Shown: piece by piece, positions 37,345 to 45,363 of the stretch
Numbering within the stretch: position 1 is the first letter of the stretch
Layout of the letters: the number at the start of each line of letters is the position of its first letter
DNA from: JANQQJ01 sp046290575
GTDB lineage: Bacteria > Pseudomonadota > Alphaproteobacteria > SMXS01
Assembly: GCA_046290575.1 (NCBI GenBank)
Contig: JBKAGX010000008.1
Span: 62,001 to 126,000, forward strand
Direction: 5' to 3'
Length of the DNA stretch: 64,000 nt
Translations under genes and position numbers: made by a program
Notes under the pieces: generated by a model
Database searches by the model: none
Seen by the model: only the letters and a program-made list of their open reading frames with translations
What the model was told of the DNA's origin: nothing

Positions 37345-38064
37345 ATGATCACACTTCCCCCTTTGGCCAGTCTGACCGAACAGCGCGTTAACGTCATGCG
37401 AGACGCGGCCGTTATGGTCGTGGAAACCGCTGAATCACTCGCTGAACGAGGCGCCAACGCTGTGAGCGAAGCGCTACGCGACGGCGAAGAATTCGCGGAA
37501 TGGAATCATTACCCGGCCGGCGATGTGCTCGATAAGTCGACGGGCGCTCAGTACTATTATCATTCTCATAACGGCGCGGCTGACGAACATGGCCATTTTC
37601 ATACATTTCTGCGCTATCAGGGTATCCCTGACGACATATCGCCGGTACCGCACGAGGGACAGAACGCCAAGGACTGGCCGGATGGCAAGGAAACCATTAC
37701 GCATCTGATTGCCATTTCCATGGATCATCACGGTCTGCCGACCCATTTGTTTACGACCAATCGCTGGGTGACGGCCGAGACGGTTTTTGCGGCGGAACAC
37801 GCGCCGGTCCTGCTGGATAACTTTGCCATCGCCGAGGACATCGGAGACCGGCCCGAGACCAATCGCTGGATAACCGGCATGGTCGCGTTGTTCAGGCCTC
37901 AGATCGAGCAGCTTCTGGTGTTGCGCGATGAGGCGCTGGCTGCCCGCGCGGCCGCCACGGTCGACAAAGACGAAGACGTTTACGAAGATCACGGGGTCGA
38001 AATCACGTCGATCTGCGAGATTTCCATCTACGATCAACTTGAGTGGCTGGAACTGCTGGAGTAG
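37345..38064 (+). CDS. DUF6969-like His-rich protein
   Basis: 239 residues from an ATG preceded by GAAGGA. No signal peptide, so probably cytoplasmic. The centre has WNHYPAGDVLDKSTGAQYYY and a His cluster HSHNGAADEHGHFHTF (H73, H75, H82, H84, H86), then THLIAISMDHHGLPTHLF: a likely metal site. The pattern resembles DUF6969. Downstream of the Cys-repeat gene beyond a hairpin. The pairing suggests that it handles, modifies or loads the peptide, but nothing in the sequence proves this. Confidence 0.72.
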   Translation: MITLPPLASLTEQRVNVMRDAAVMVVETAESLAERGANAVSEALRDGEEFAEWNHYPAGDVLDKSTGAQYYYHSHNGAADEHGHFHTFLRYQGIPDDISPVPHEGQNAKDWPDGKETITHLIAISMDHHGLPTHLFTTNRWVTAETVFAAEHAPVLLDNFAIAEDIGDRPETNRWITGMVALFRPQIEQLLVLRDEALAARAAATVDKDEDVYEDHGVEITSICEISIYDQLEWLELLE

Positions 38065-38135
38065 GGCGACGTGTCGCGCCGTGCGGGCTTATGTCTGTGA
38101 TATAGTGGTCCTTTCTCGAACCAGGTGAGGGCGTT

Positions 38136-38711
38136 ATGGCGCTGACATATTCCACGATGTTGCCGTTGGGGAGCGTTGCCCCGGAGTTTGAACTACCGGA
38201 TACCGCGGGGCAGATCGTGTCTCTATCGGACTTCCGTCAGTCGAAGGGCCTTGTCGTCGCCTTTATCTGTAATCACTGCCCTTATGTGAAGCACATCAAG
38301 ACCGGGATGGCCGAGTTCGCCCGTGAATACCAGGCACGCGGATTGGCCATGGTCGCGATCAGCGCCAACGACCATCGCAGCTATCCTCAAGATGCCCCCG
38401 CGCGTATGGCCGAAGACGTGGAGTCATTCGGCTATGTGTTTCCTTATCTGGTGGATGAAACCCAGGCGGTCGCCCATGCCTATCAGGCGGTTTGCACGCC
38501 GGAGTTTTATCTGTTCGATGCCGAGCGAAAGCTCGCTTACCGCGGCCGCTTTGACGCCTCCGGGCCAGGCAAATCGGAGCCGGTGACCGGCGCAGACCTC
38601 AGGGCTGCTGCCGATGCGGTGTTGAATCAGCAAAAGGTGGGCACCGAGCAAATTCCGTCCGTCGGCTGCAATATCAAGTGGAAACCCGGCAATGAGCCGG
38701 ACTATGTTTGA
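38136..38711 (+). CDS. Thioredoxin-fold (AhpC/TSA-like) protein
   Basis: 191 residues. Starts PLGSVAPEFELPDTAGQIV, with the active-site-like segment VVAFICNHCPYVKHIKTGM (a CxxxC-less NHCPYVKH variant), ISANDHRSYPQDAP, and the C-terminal signature QIPSVGCNIKWKPGN. This subgroup is often annotated as a thioredoxin family or peroxiredoxin-like protein; reductant and substrate are unknown. 71 bp after the DUF6969-like gene, same strand. Confidence 0.88.
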   Translation: MALTYSTMLPLGSVAPEFELPDTAGQIVSLSDFRQSKGLVVAFICNHCPYVKHIKTGMAEFAREYQARGLAMVAISANDHRSYPQDAPARMAEDVESFGYVFPYLVDETQAVAHAYQAVCTPEFYLFDAERKLAYRGRFDASGPGKSEPVTGADLRAAADAVLNQQKVGTEQIPSVGCNIKWKPGNEPDYV

Positions 38712-38748
38712 GCAGGGAAGCGTTGCCCACAACTAGGGGAGAGGCCTG

Positions 38749-39066
38749 ATGGATGGCCCGGTTTACCTGCATGTAACGCTCAAAATCCACGCTGCCGAGC
38801 AGCGCAAATTCTACGACACGATGACCAAGGCCGTGCCCATTATCGAGGAGCTGGGGTGGAACTTTATTGGCGCCTGGGTCGACAATGTCGGGCGGCTGCA
38901 CACCGTTGTCGATCTATGGGAGCTGCGTGACGCCAATCAGTATTTCGAGGTCATGAAAGCGTTTTCCAAGCGGCCCGAATATCCGGATATCGTTGCGGTG
39001 TTCAATACGGCAATCGAAGAAGAAGTCGTGCATATGATGACCAAGGTGCCGTACGGGCGGCGCTAG
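38749..39066 (+). CDS. NIPSNAP/dimeric alpha-beta barrel protein
   Basis: 105 residues; GGGGAGAGG precedes the ATG. A ferredoxin-like alpha-beta barrel pattern: YLHVTLKIHAAEQRKFYDTM, ELGWNFIGAWVDNVGR, VDLWELRDANQYFEV. NIPSNAP-like proteins are small dimers with no assigned activity. The stop codon overlaps the stop of a small minus-strand frame (CTAG at 39063-39066). Confidence 0.82.
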   Translation: MDGPVYLHVTLKIHAAEQRKFYDTMTKAVPIIEELGWNFIGAWVDNVGRLHTVVDLWELRDANQYFEVMKAFSKRPEYPDIVAVFNTAIEEEVVHMMTKVPYGRR

Positions 39067-39197
39067 CGGTCAGCCGCTTTTTCCGGCTGGTCCAGACACG
39101 GCTTTCCGTCCGGACCGGCCGGGCTGGAGTCTGTTTCCGGCACGGCCAGCGCTGCGTCCAGAATCTCGGCAAAGGATGTGTGGTCGGTTTCGCCCAT
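39063..39197 (-). CDS. Small 44-residue acidic protein, unknown
   Basis: ATG at 39197 with AAGGAG about 12 bases upstream encodes MGETDHTSFAEILDAALAV followed by a Pro/Asp-rich, single-Cys end (SSPAGPDGKPCLDQPEKAADR). No membrane segment. The convergent stop overlaps that of the NIPSNAP-like gene. Good ribosome-binding site and sensible codons make it plausible; I do not recognise it. Confidence 0.45.
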   Translation of the reverse strand: MGETDHTSFAEILDAALAVPETDSSPAGPDGKPCLDQPEKAADR

Positions 39198-39426
39198 GGC
39201 ACAGATCTCCTTCCGGCTAGTTTAGACTGTTGAGACGAAGAGATCGAATACCCAGATTTAGGCAGCGCGTGATTGGAGAACTTCAAAGTTGATGGGTTTT
39301 TGACGGAATTAAAAACATTTGTAACGAATTGTTAAGTCGGGCACTTTTCGGTTACTGGCGGGGGCGACCAGGTAGTAACAAGAAGTACAGCTTGGATCTG
39401 TCAATTCTGTTGGAAGGTAACGGTCT

Positions 39427-39888
39427 GTGACAAAGAGCCTCTGGGGTGATTTTACCGATTTCGAGGAAATTCGAACCCCGCATCTGCTTTTGAAAGAACA
39501 AGCCGGCTTGCTTGATGAAGCGACGGGCGGGTCGGTCACTGCCATTGTGACCCGTTCCCATGATGAAAAATATCAGATGAGCCACATGATCGTCTCGGCG
39601 CATGGCCTGGACGACTACAAGCCCACGCTTGTGACGATACGCTACACGGTCAAACACTATCCCTGCTGGATCAAAGACCCGGTCCATGATGTCTGGGTCG
39701 AATCCCGGGATGAGGAGGAGTATGTCTCCTACCTGGCGAGGGTTCTCAGGTCTGACCACGTCCGGCAGATCATTACCGGTATGATTTCCGAGGTTGCTTT
39801 CCAGCGGCGCGCTGCTGTCGGCTCCCCCGTGTTGGGTGACGAAGAAGAAGTTGTACGGCCCGAGGACATGAGTGATCGGGTGCACTAA
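39427..39888 (+). CDS. Conserved-looking hypothetical protein
   Basis: 153 residues from a GTG start; GGAAGG lies 13 bases upstream. Alpha/beta composition, no signal peptide. Segments such as LLKEQAGLLDEATGGSVTA, SHMIVSAHGLDDYKPTLVTI and YVSYLARVLRSDHVRQIIT are well ordered, with an acidic C-terminal tail. No motif that I can assign to a function. It lies alone, 80 bp before the adenylate cyclase. Confidence 0.7.
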   Translation: MTKSLWGDFTDFEEIRTPHLLLKEQAGLLDEATGGSVTAIVTRSHDEKYQMSHMIVSAHGLDDYKPTLVTIRYTVKHYPCWIKDPVHDVWVESRDEEEYVSYLARVLRSDHVRQIITGMISEVAFQRRAAVGSPVLGDEEEVVRPEDMSDRVH

Positions 39889-39968
39889 ACGCGCAGGGCA
39901 CGATGTCTTCCTTGCGGTAGACCCCCCAATGTAGTCAGTTTAGGCGTTTTCCGGTCCCAGAGACTGCC

Positions 39969-41249
39969 ATGAACGCCGTCGAACTCTTACTGCGCGAGCG
40001 TGAGCGCCGCGGCCTGCGAATGATGTTCATCATCACGCTGGGCCTTTCGGCTATCGGCATGACGGTCAACTTGTTGTTCTTGCCGGATACGCCGTTAAAA
40101 CCCTACAGATATGCAAGCTGGGCCGTGCCGGTCATCGGCTCTTTGGTTTCGCTCTATCTGCTGCACAAGCGGCAATTTGTCGTTCTGACGGGTTTTATCT
40201 ACGCCGCGATTGTTGTTCTCTACACGGCGTTCATCCCGATCAGCAATTATCTGGCGGTAGGGGCAGAGGATTACCCCGCGTCTTCACTCGTTTTGCTGGT
40301 TGACTATGGCAGCATGGAACTGGTGATCGTCGCGACGGCGCTGACCCTGCGTCCGGTCTATCCGTTGGTGGTCGCTGGCGGCATAACGGTCACTTATGGT
40401 GGTTTACTTGCCTATGCGCTGACTGATCCGCGAACGCAGATCGTCAATGACTACGGGGTTTATCTGACGTCCCCGGCAATCCTGCCATCCCGTGAGGCGA
40501 GCATCTTTGTCGGCCTGATTCTGACCGGGTTGATTATCGGAACCAGCGTCTACATTGCCCGGCGGATGGTCGTTTCCGCGGTGCGTCTGGAGCGCGCGAA
40601 CCGCCACCTCAGCCGGTATTTCTCACCCAACATCATCAAGCGTATTTCGGCGGCGAGTGCAGCGGCGCCCGCTGTGGGCGGGCGGCGGCAGGATGTGGTG
40701 GTCTTGTTTGCTGATCTGGCTGGTTTCACGCAGCTCAGCGCCGAACTGCCGCCGGAACAGGCGCTGCTTTTGCTTTCGAACTATCAGCGCCGGATGGTTG
40801 ACATCATCTTTGCCAACAATGGCACGCTCGACAAGTTCACCGGCGATGGCCTCATGGCAACCTTCGGGACGCCTGACCCGGATCCCGAAGCGGCCCGCGA
40901 AGCCGTGCTCAGCGCGCTGGGCATGCAACGGGCGCTCGCGGAAATGAATGAGGACCGAAAGCTGAAAGGCGAACCGGTGGTCGGTCATCGGATCGGTATT
41001 CATGCGGGGCCGGCGATTGTCGGTAACGTGGGTACCAGCCACCGCCTGGAATTCACTGTGATCGGCAACACGGTGAACGTCGCCAGCCGGATCGAGGAGG
41101 CGTGCCGGGCACTTGGCGAGGATATTCTCGTCACCGAAGCTGTCAAACAGATGGTCGAGGACGACTTCGACTGGACGGATTGTGGCGACGTGACAGTCGA
41201 TGGGCAGCCTGATCCCATCCGGGTATTCGTACCGAAGACCCGCTCTTAG
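39969..41249 (+). CDS. Membrane-bound class III adenylate/guanylate cyclase
   Basis: 426 residues. An N-terminal half of about six membrane helices (residues about 18-200, e.g. LGLSAIGMTVNLLFL and VYPLVVAGGITVTYGGLLAY) is followed by a catalytic domain from about 235: VVLFADLAGFTQLS (first metal Asp), GTLDKFTGDGLMATFG (Lys/Asp substrate and metal site) and NTVNVASRIEEACRA (Arg for catalysis). It makes cAMP (possibly cGMP) in response to a signal sensed in the membrane; the ligand is unknown. The stop overlaps the convergent monooxygenase stop (TTAG). Confidence 0.93.
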   Translation: MNAVELLLRERERRGLRMMFIITLGLSAIGMTVNLLFLPDTPLKPYRYASWAVPVIGSLVSLYLLHKRQFVVLTGFIYAAIVVLYTAFIPISNYLAVGAEDYPASSLVLLVDYGSMELVIVATALTLRPVYPLVVAGGITVTYGGLLAYALTDPRTQIVNDYGVYLTSPAILPSREASIFVGLILTGLIIGTSVYIARRMVVSAVRLERANRHLSRYFSPNIIKRISAASAAAPAVGGRRQDVVVLFADLAGFTQLSAELPPEQALLLLSNYQRRMVDIIFANNGTLDKFTGDGLMATFGTPDPDPEAAREAVLSALGMQRALAEMNEDRKLKGEPVVGHRIGIHAGPAIVGNVGTSHRLEFTVIGNTVNVASRIEEACRALGEDILVTEAVKQMVEDDFDWTDCGDVTVDGQPDPIRVFVPKTRS

Positions 41250-43171
41250 AGAAATTCAAAGTCTTCAGGATCCGGGGCTCTGGTAATCTCCCAGAAGCCG
41301 AGATGCGTGCCGGGCCAGTTTTGGGTGACATGGCCAACGGCATTTTTGTACCAGCTGCGCACGCCTGGCGCCCCCCAGGCCGTCTCCTGATTGCCGGCAT
41401 CGATGAACGCGTTATAGGCATCATGCACGGCGCGTTTCGGTGCCATCGCTGTGTGGTCTCCCTCCAGCAGCAGCTTCAGGCAGCCCATGATGTAGCGCAT
41501 TTCGCATTCCGAGAAGAAGATGATGCTGCTACCGACCACAATGTTGGTATTGGGACCGTAAAGCATGAACAGGTTCGGGAAATCCGGCACGGTGATCCCT
41601 TTGAAGGCGCGTGGCGCTTCTGCCCACTCGTCCGAGAGTTTCCTGCCGCCGCGTCCGACAAATTGCATCGGCCAAAGGAACTGGTCAGCCTGAAACCCGG
41701 TGCCATAGATGATGACATCGACGGAATGTTCGGTACCGTCGGCTGTTACAATTCCCGTCTCGGTGATCGCGGTGATCGGGTTGGTAATTAGTGTAGCGTT
41801 TTCACGCTTCAACGCATCGAGCCAGACGCCGCAGTCCCGCAGCGGTCTTTTGCCGCCGGGCGGATAATCCGGGATGCTTTTCTCGATCAGATCCGGCCGG
41901 TCGGCGAGCTGTTCCTTGATGTAGGCGATCAGTTCCGTCCGCAGCATGTCGTTAGCCTGGCCGACAGACAGCTGGCGATCATTCCAGTCCTTATCAGCGA
42001 ACAGGAAGGGCAGGGCGCCGTCCGCCGCATCACGCCGGAACAGCCACATCCGATACCATTGCGCATAATAGGGCAGGTGTTTGAACAGCCAGCGCTGCCC
42101 CTCGGGGACTGGCGTATGATAGTCCGGCGTCGGCAGCAACCAGGGCGCCGAACGCTGGAAAACCGTCAGATGCGCGGCGTTTTCTGCAACAATCGGCACG
42201 AACTGTGTTGCACTGGCGCCGGTGCCCAGAACCGCAACCCGTTTGCCGGTAAGATCATGTTCGTGCTCCCACCGTGCTGAGTGAAACGAGACGCCCTTGA
42301 AGCAGTCGCGGCCCGGGATATCGGGCAGTTTGGGCGTGTTAAGCTGACCGACGGCGCTGATCACCGCACTGGCTGTCAGGGCCTCGGTGCCCTGCGGCCC
42401 CGTCAGGTTGACATTCCAACGGTTCGCGCTTTCGTCAAAGACCGCCCGGTCCACCTGCGTGTTGAGCTTGATGAACGGCCTCAGGCCGTATTTCTCGACA
42501 CAGTGCTCAAAATACTCGAACAGGGTTTCGCGCGTGGAAAAATAGGCCGGCCAATCGTCGTTGCGTTCGAAGATGTAGGTATAAAGATGATTGGGCGAGT
42601 CGACCCGGCACCCGGGATAGGTGTTCTCCCACCAGGTGCCGCCGATCCGGCTGTTCTTGTCGACAATAACGAATGGAATCCCGGCTTGCTGCAGGCGTAT
42701 CGCGGCCAGGATACCGGACATGCCGGCGCCAATGATGACGACCCTGAAAGCTTCTTTCTTGCCTTCAGGCACGGCGCCTTTGATCTCCACGGTCCGCCGG
42801 TCGAGCCCATCGATTGCGAGCTCTTCCTCCAACACCGGCATATAGCCTTCTGGGACGGGCAGCCCGGTCAGGAAGGTGATCATCTCCTGAACAACGTTCT
42901 GGTCGGGCAAGGGGGGCAGGGTGCACCCCCGGTCACGGTAGGCGCGGATGGCCTCGAAGGCCTGAGCGCGCAGAACCTCACGCTGGTCTTCTTCAAGACC
43001 ATCATCACTATCGCTCAAGGGCGCCGTGATGGGTGTAATCGGGCCGTGCAGAATGTCCGCACTGCCGGTCAGATGGACCGTCGCGGCCATCAGCGCCGGA
43101 ATATTGGCATCTTTCAGCGCAGTCTTGATGGTTCCATCGTCAGCCTCAATGGGCAGTACCGCGTGATCCAT
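41246..43171 (-). CDS. Flavin-containing (Baeyer-Villiger-type) monooxygenase
   Basis: 641 residues. FAD-binding VIIGAGMSGILAAIRLQ (about 145-161) and GGTWWENTYPGCRVDSP, NADPH-binding VAVLGTGASATQFVP, and the BVMO fingerprint CFKGVSFHSARWEHE (FxGxxxHxxxW, with E instead of the usual P/D). An extra ~135-residue N-terminal extension precedes the FAD domain. Oxidises a ketone or similar substrate using NADPH and O2; substrate unknown. Alone on the minus strand. Confidence 0.93.
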   Translation of the reverse strand: MDHAVLPIEADDGTIKTALKDANIPALMAATVHLTGSADILHGPITPITAPLSDSDDGLEEDQREVLRAQAFEAIRAYRDRGCTLPPLPDQNVVQEMITFLTGLPVPEGYMPVLEEELAIDGLDRRTVEIKGAVPEGKKEAFRVVIIGAGMSGILAAIRLQQAGIPFVIVDKNSRIGGTWWENTYPGCRVDSPNHLYTYIFERNDDWPAYFSTRETLFEYFEHCVEKYGLRPFIKLNTQVDRAVFDESANRWNVNLTGPQGTEALTASAVISAVGQLNTPKLPDIPGRDCFKGVSFHSARWEHEHDLTGKRVAVLGTGASATQFVPIVAENAAHLTVFQRSAPWLLPTPDYHTPVPEGQRWLFKHLPYYAQWYRMWLFRRDAADGALPFLFADKDWNDRQLSVGQANDMLRTELIAYIKEQLADRPDLIEKSIPDYPPGGKRPLRDCGVWLDALKRENATLITNPITAITETGIVTADGTEHSVDVIIYGTGFQADQFLWPMQFVGRGGRKLSDEWAEAPRAFKGITVPDFPNLFMLYGPNTNIVVGSSIIFFSECEMRYIMGCLKLLLEGDHTAMAPKRAVHDAYNAFIDAGNQETAWGAPGVRSWYKNAVGHVTQNWPGTHLGFWEITRAPDPEDFEFL

Positions 43172-43246
43172 GATATCGCTCTCCCCAGAGTCCCCTCAGC
43201 GGAGGCTACCGCCATCTGACCGGTGTGGCAAAACCTTCACCCGTCT

Positions 43247-43909
43247 TCAGTAACCAAAGATTGAGATATCCGTCTCATAGAGCGTTCCAATGGTTTCATG
43301 GGCTTGTCTGGACCAGTCGGTTTTGACAGCCTGGCGCGACCGATTGAGGCGGGGGAGAGCCCCCTTTATGCCGAGTCTCCGGCGAACGATCTCGAAATCA
43401 GCGTCCAGGGCTTCATATTGGCCCGTGAAGTCCATGAGGTTCATGCCCGCGTCACAGATAAAGCCGTGCTGCGGTTGGAAATGTGGTTGGTTCATACATA
43501 GATGAAGGCGTTCTTCGACGAATTGGTTCAAGCTGGTCGTCGATCCGAAGGCAAACGCCCGTTCATCGGCCTCGCAATGCTTGTCAGTATCGTTGACATC
43601 CGGATCGCCGCCCTGTTCCAGAAACCAATAGGCTGACGCAACCCGATCCCACGGGTTGCGGACAAAGCTGAATTTGAAGACCCTTTCAAACTTTCGCGGG
43701 TTGGCCCGGCGATATTCCAGGGCTGTCGCGTGTCCCTTGCCGCTGCCGGGCACCAGCGACCGGATGCTGGTGCCGCCTGTTTTCGGGATGTGGATGAAAA
43801 CCGCGTTCAGCATCGCGGTGCCACGGCTGTAATAGCCACGATGCGCTAGCGCCGAAAGGCGCTCATAGAAACGAGGAGTATGATCCTTGACGTAGTCCCG
43901 GGCTCTCAT
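43247..43909 (-). CDS. Sulfotransferase family protein
   Basis: 220 residues. PAPS-binding loop AVFIHIPKTGGTSIRSL and 3'-phosphate motif FSFVRNPWDRVASAYWF, as in sulfotransferase family 2/heparan-type enzymes. Likely cytoplasmic or membrane-associated, transferring sulfate to a glycan or other hydroxyl. No glycan genes adjoin it. The start at 43909 is followed by the plausible MRARDYVKDHTPRFYE. Confidence 0.88.
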   Translation of the reverse strand: MRARDYVKDHTPRFYERLSALAHRGYYSRGTAMLNAVFIHIPKTGGTSIRSLVPGSGKGHATALEYRRANPRKFERVFKFSFVRNPWDRVASAYWFLEQGGDPDVNDTDKHCEADERAFAFGSTTSLNQFVEERLHLCMNQPHFQPQHGFICDAGMNLMDFTGQYEALDADFEIVRRRLGIKGALPRLNRSRQAVKTDWSRQAHETIGTLYETDISIFGY

Positions 43910-43948
43910 GTTGATAGAATTTCAACTGTCATTGTCAGCTTAGCATAG

Positions 43949-44089
43949 AGCACCAAGCCTGTTGCGGGCCATCGCGGCTTCAAGGGTGAAAACCCCGCAC
44001 TGGTTGCGGACGGCAACTTTGGCGACCTGATGCGGCGGCACATCGAGTACATTGCTATGAAGAAATACCGACCACAGGACGTTCTATGA
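43949..44089 (+). pseudogene. 3' end fragment of an unidentified gene
   Basis: The frame is open from a stop at 43946 to TGA at 44087, ending in a natural-looking segment (GRHIE-like: DGNFGDLMRRHIEYIAMKK, then YRPQDVL) whose stop overlaps the ATG of the acetyltransferase (ATGA). No start suits its length; only a late ATG at 44030 exists. It looks like the surviving C-terminus of a gene once coupled to the acetyltransferase. Family not recognised. Confidence 0.5.
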
Positions 44090-44565
44090 CCTCGACTGCA
44101 GGTTTCAGCATTGAAGAGCTCTCTGAGACTGACGTCCCTTTGATGCAGGCGGTAACCGCCTTCTTTGGTGAAGCGTTCGAGGATCCCGAGACCTATACCA
44201 GCGCACCGCCCAGCGCGGACTATCTGGCGCGGCTGCTGGCCGGGGACGGCTTTATTGCGCTGGCGGCCATCAAGGCAGGAACGATCGTCGGCGGCCTGAC
44301 GGCCTATGAACTGCGAAAGTTCGAGCAGCAGCGCAGTGAAATCTACATCTACGATGTGGCCGTTGCGGAGAGCCATCGCCGGCAAGGCATCGCGACAGCA
44401 CTGATCAAACGGGTGACAGAGATCGCCGCCGACCGGGGGGCTTGGGTGGTCTTCATCCAGGCGGATCATGATAACGACCCCGCCATCGCACTTTACGCCA
44501 AATTGGGGACCCGCGAGGATGCGGTCCACTTTGATATCCGGCCCGAACCCAAGCCTGACATCTAG
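44086..44565 (+). CDS. AAC(3)-I family aminoglycoside N-acetyltransferase
   Basis: 159 residues, GNAT fold. It matches the AAC(3)-I family closely: FFGEAFEDPETYTSAPPS, FIALAAIKAGTIVGGLTAYEL, RSEIYIYDVAVAESHRRQGI (acetyl-CoA binding) and the C-terminal YAKLGTREDAVHFDI. Such enzymes acetylate the 3-amino group of gentamicin-type aminoglycosides; chromosomal homologues may have other natural roles. Intact, but flanked on both sides by broken genes. Confidence 0.88.
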   Translation: MTSTAGFSIEELSETDVPLMQAVTAFFGEAFEDPETYTSAPPSADYLARLLAGDGFIALAAIKAGTIVGGLTAYELRKFEQQRSEIYIYDVAVAESHRRQGIATALIKRVTEIAADRGAWVVFIQADHDNDPAIALYAKLGTREDAVHFDIRPEPKPDI

Positions 44566-44566
44566 C

Positions 44567-44785
44567 ATGAGTTCCGCAACTCAGCTGCTGGACCAGGCCC
44601 GTTCCAATCACCGGGCGATTTTCGTGATGTGCGCCGGCGTTTTTCTGCTGGCACTGAGTGACGCCATGGCAAAATGGCTCGTTGAACGGTATTCGCCGTT
44701 TCAGATTCTGTTTGTCCGGAGTCTGCTTGCACTGCCCTTCATTGCTTCTGTTGTCTTCCTCAAGGACGGGCTTTCCGGGTTCTAG
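44567..44785 (+). pseudogene. Truncated EamA/DMT-family transporter (N-terminal fragment)
   Basis: 72 codons from ATG at 44567, one base after the acetyltransferase stop. It encodes the first two helices of a drug/metabolite transporter (FVMCAGVFLLALSDAMAKWL, FQILFVRSLLALPFIASVV), then stops at TAG 44783 where about 280 residues should follow. The following sequence belongs to a different gene on the opposite strand, so the rest was deleted rather than merely frameshifted. Confidence 0.8.
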
Positions 44786-44920
44786 ACCGCCCGCCCCAGC
44801 ACCAACGTTCAGGACGGTTTTCGCGTCTCCTATCGCATCCACAATCGTCTTCTCAATCCGGGGGTCTGGTTTGCGGCGCGCGGCGTAGTTGACGCCAAGC
44901 GTATCGTAGTCAGCAGGCAT
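44783..44920 (-). pseudogene. Truncated SAM-dependent methyltransferase (N-terminal fragment)
   Basis: From ATG at 44920 the minus strand encodes MPADYDTLGVNYAARRKPD, then IEKTIVDAIGDAKTVLNVGAGAG, the N-terminus and SAM motif I of a class I methyltransferase. Similarity ends right after motif I, at the same point (about 44783-44800) where the transporter fragment ends. Read-through gives a nonsense tail from the opposite strand of the transporter and acetyltransferase. Confidence 0.75.
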
Positions 44921-45363
44921 AAGAACGCGTATCACGGGACGGCTGATTTGCCATTTTGGACGAGCTGCCGGGACACGCAACACACCCGCAATCAATCAGC
45001 CCGAGGATGCTATGCAAGCTATTCAAGGGACACTGTGTTATAAGCACGACTCCTGTACGCAGATGCATGCCTGTTCCGAAACTGATCGGACATGATTCAT
45101 GCAACGTCCCGAAAGGATGATGCCTGCAGGATCGTTAAGACCCAGACATCTTGAGCATTGTCGGCCAGCTGAGCCTGCACGTCACTGCTTGGAATAGATT
45201 GTAACAATCTCACCCTGCGACACGGGTAAACGCAAGCGCTGTGACAACGTTTACAGATGAACACTCTTGAGTGTTCTCCGCAGCGACGAACCGGGCCCCG
45301 TAATTGATCCGCTGGCGCCATCCAGGCGCCGGCGCCGAGTACTATTTAAGGAATTCAATAGTT
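44921..45363. promoter_or_regulatory. 443-bp region upstream of the DUF1611/racemase operon
   Basis: No gene seen. Contains several inverted repeats: GATTGT-A-ACAATC (45197-45209), AACACTC-TT-GAGTGTT (45260-45275) and GGCGCC-ATCCA-GGCGCC (45314-45330). Together they suggest a regulated promoter for the operon starting at 45364; exact boxes not assigned. Confidence 0.45.
45197..45209. promoter_or_regulatory. Palindromic putative operator GATTGTAACAATC
   Basis: A 13-bp perfect inverted repeat with a single central A. The TTGT/ACAA half-sites resemble operators of FadR-type GntR regulators. It lies about 155 bp before the DUF1611 start. No regulator gene is adjacent, so the binding protein is unknown. 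Confidence 0.4.

Noticed and set aside
37053..37457. 134-residue and 119-residue minus-strand frames across the Cys-repeat gene
   Set aside because: They are shadows of the repetitive Cys/Gly codons; the plus-strand protein has a signal peptide and ribosome-binding site.
44453..44995. Full 180-residue minus-strand frame as a gene
   Set aside because: Only its first ~45 codons after 44920 resemble a methyltransferase; the rest is antisense to the transporter fragment and the acetyltransferase.
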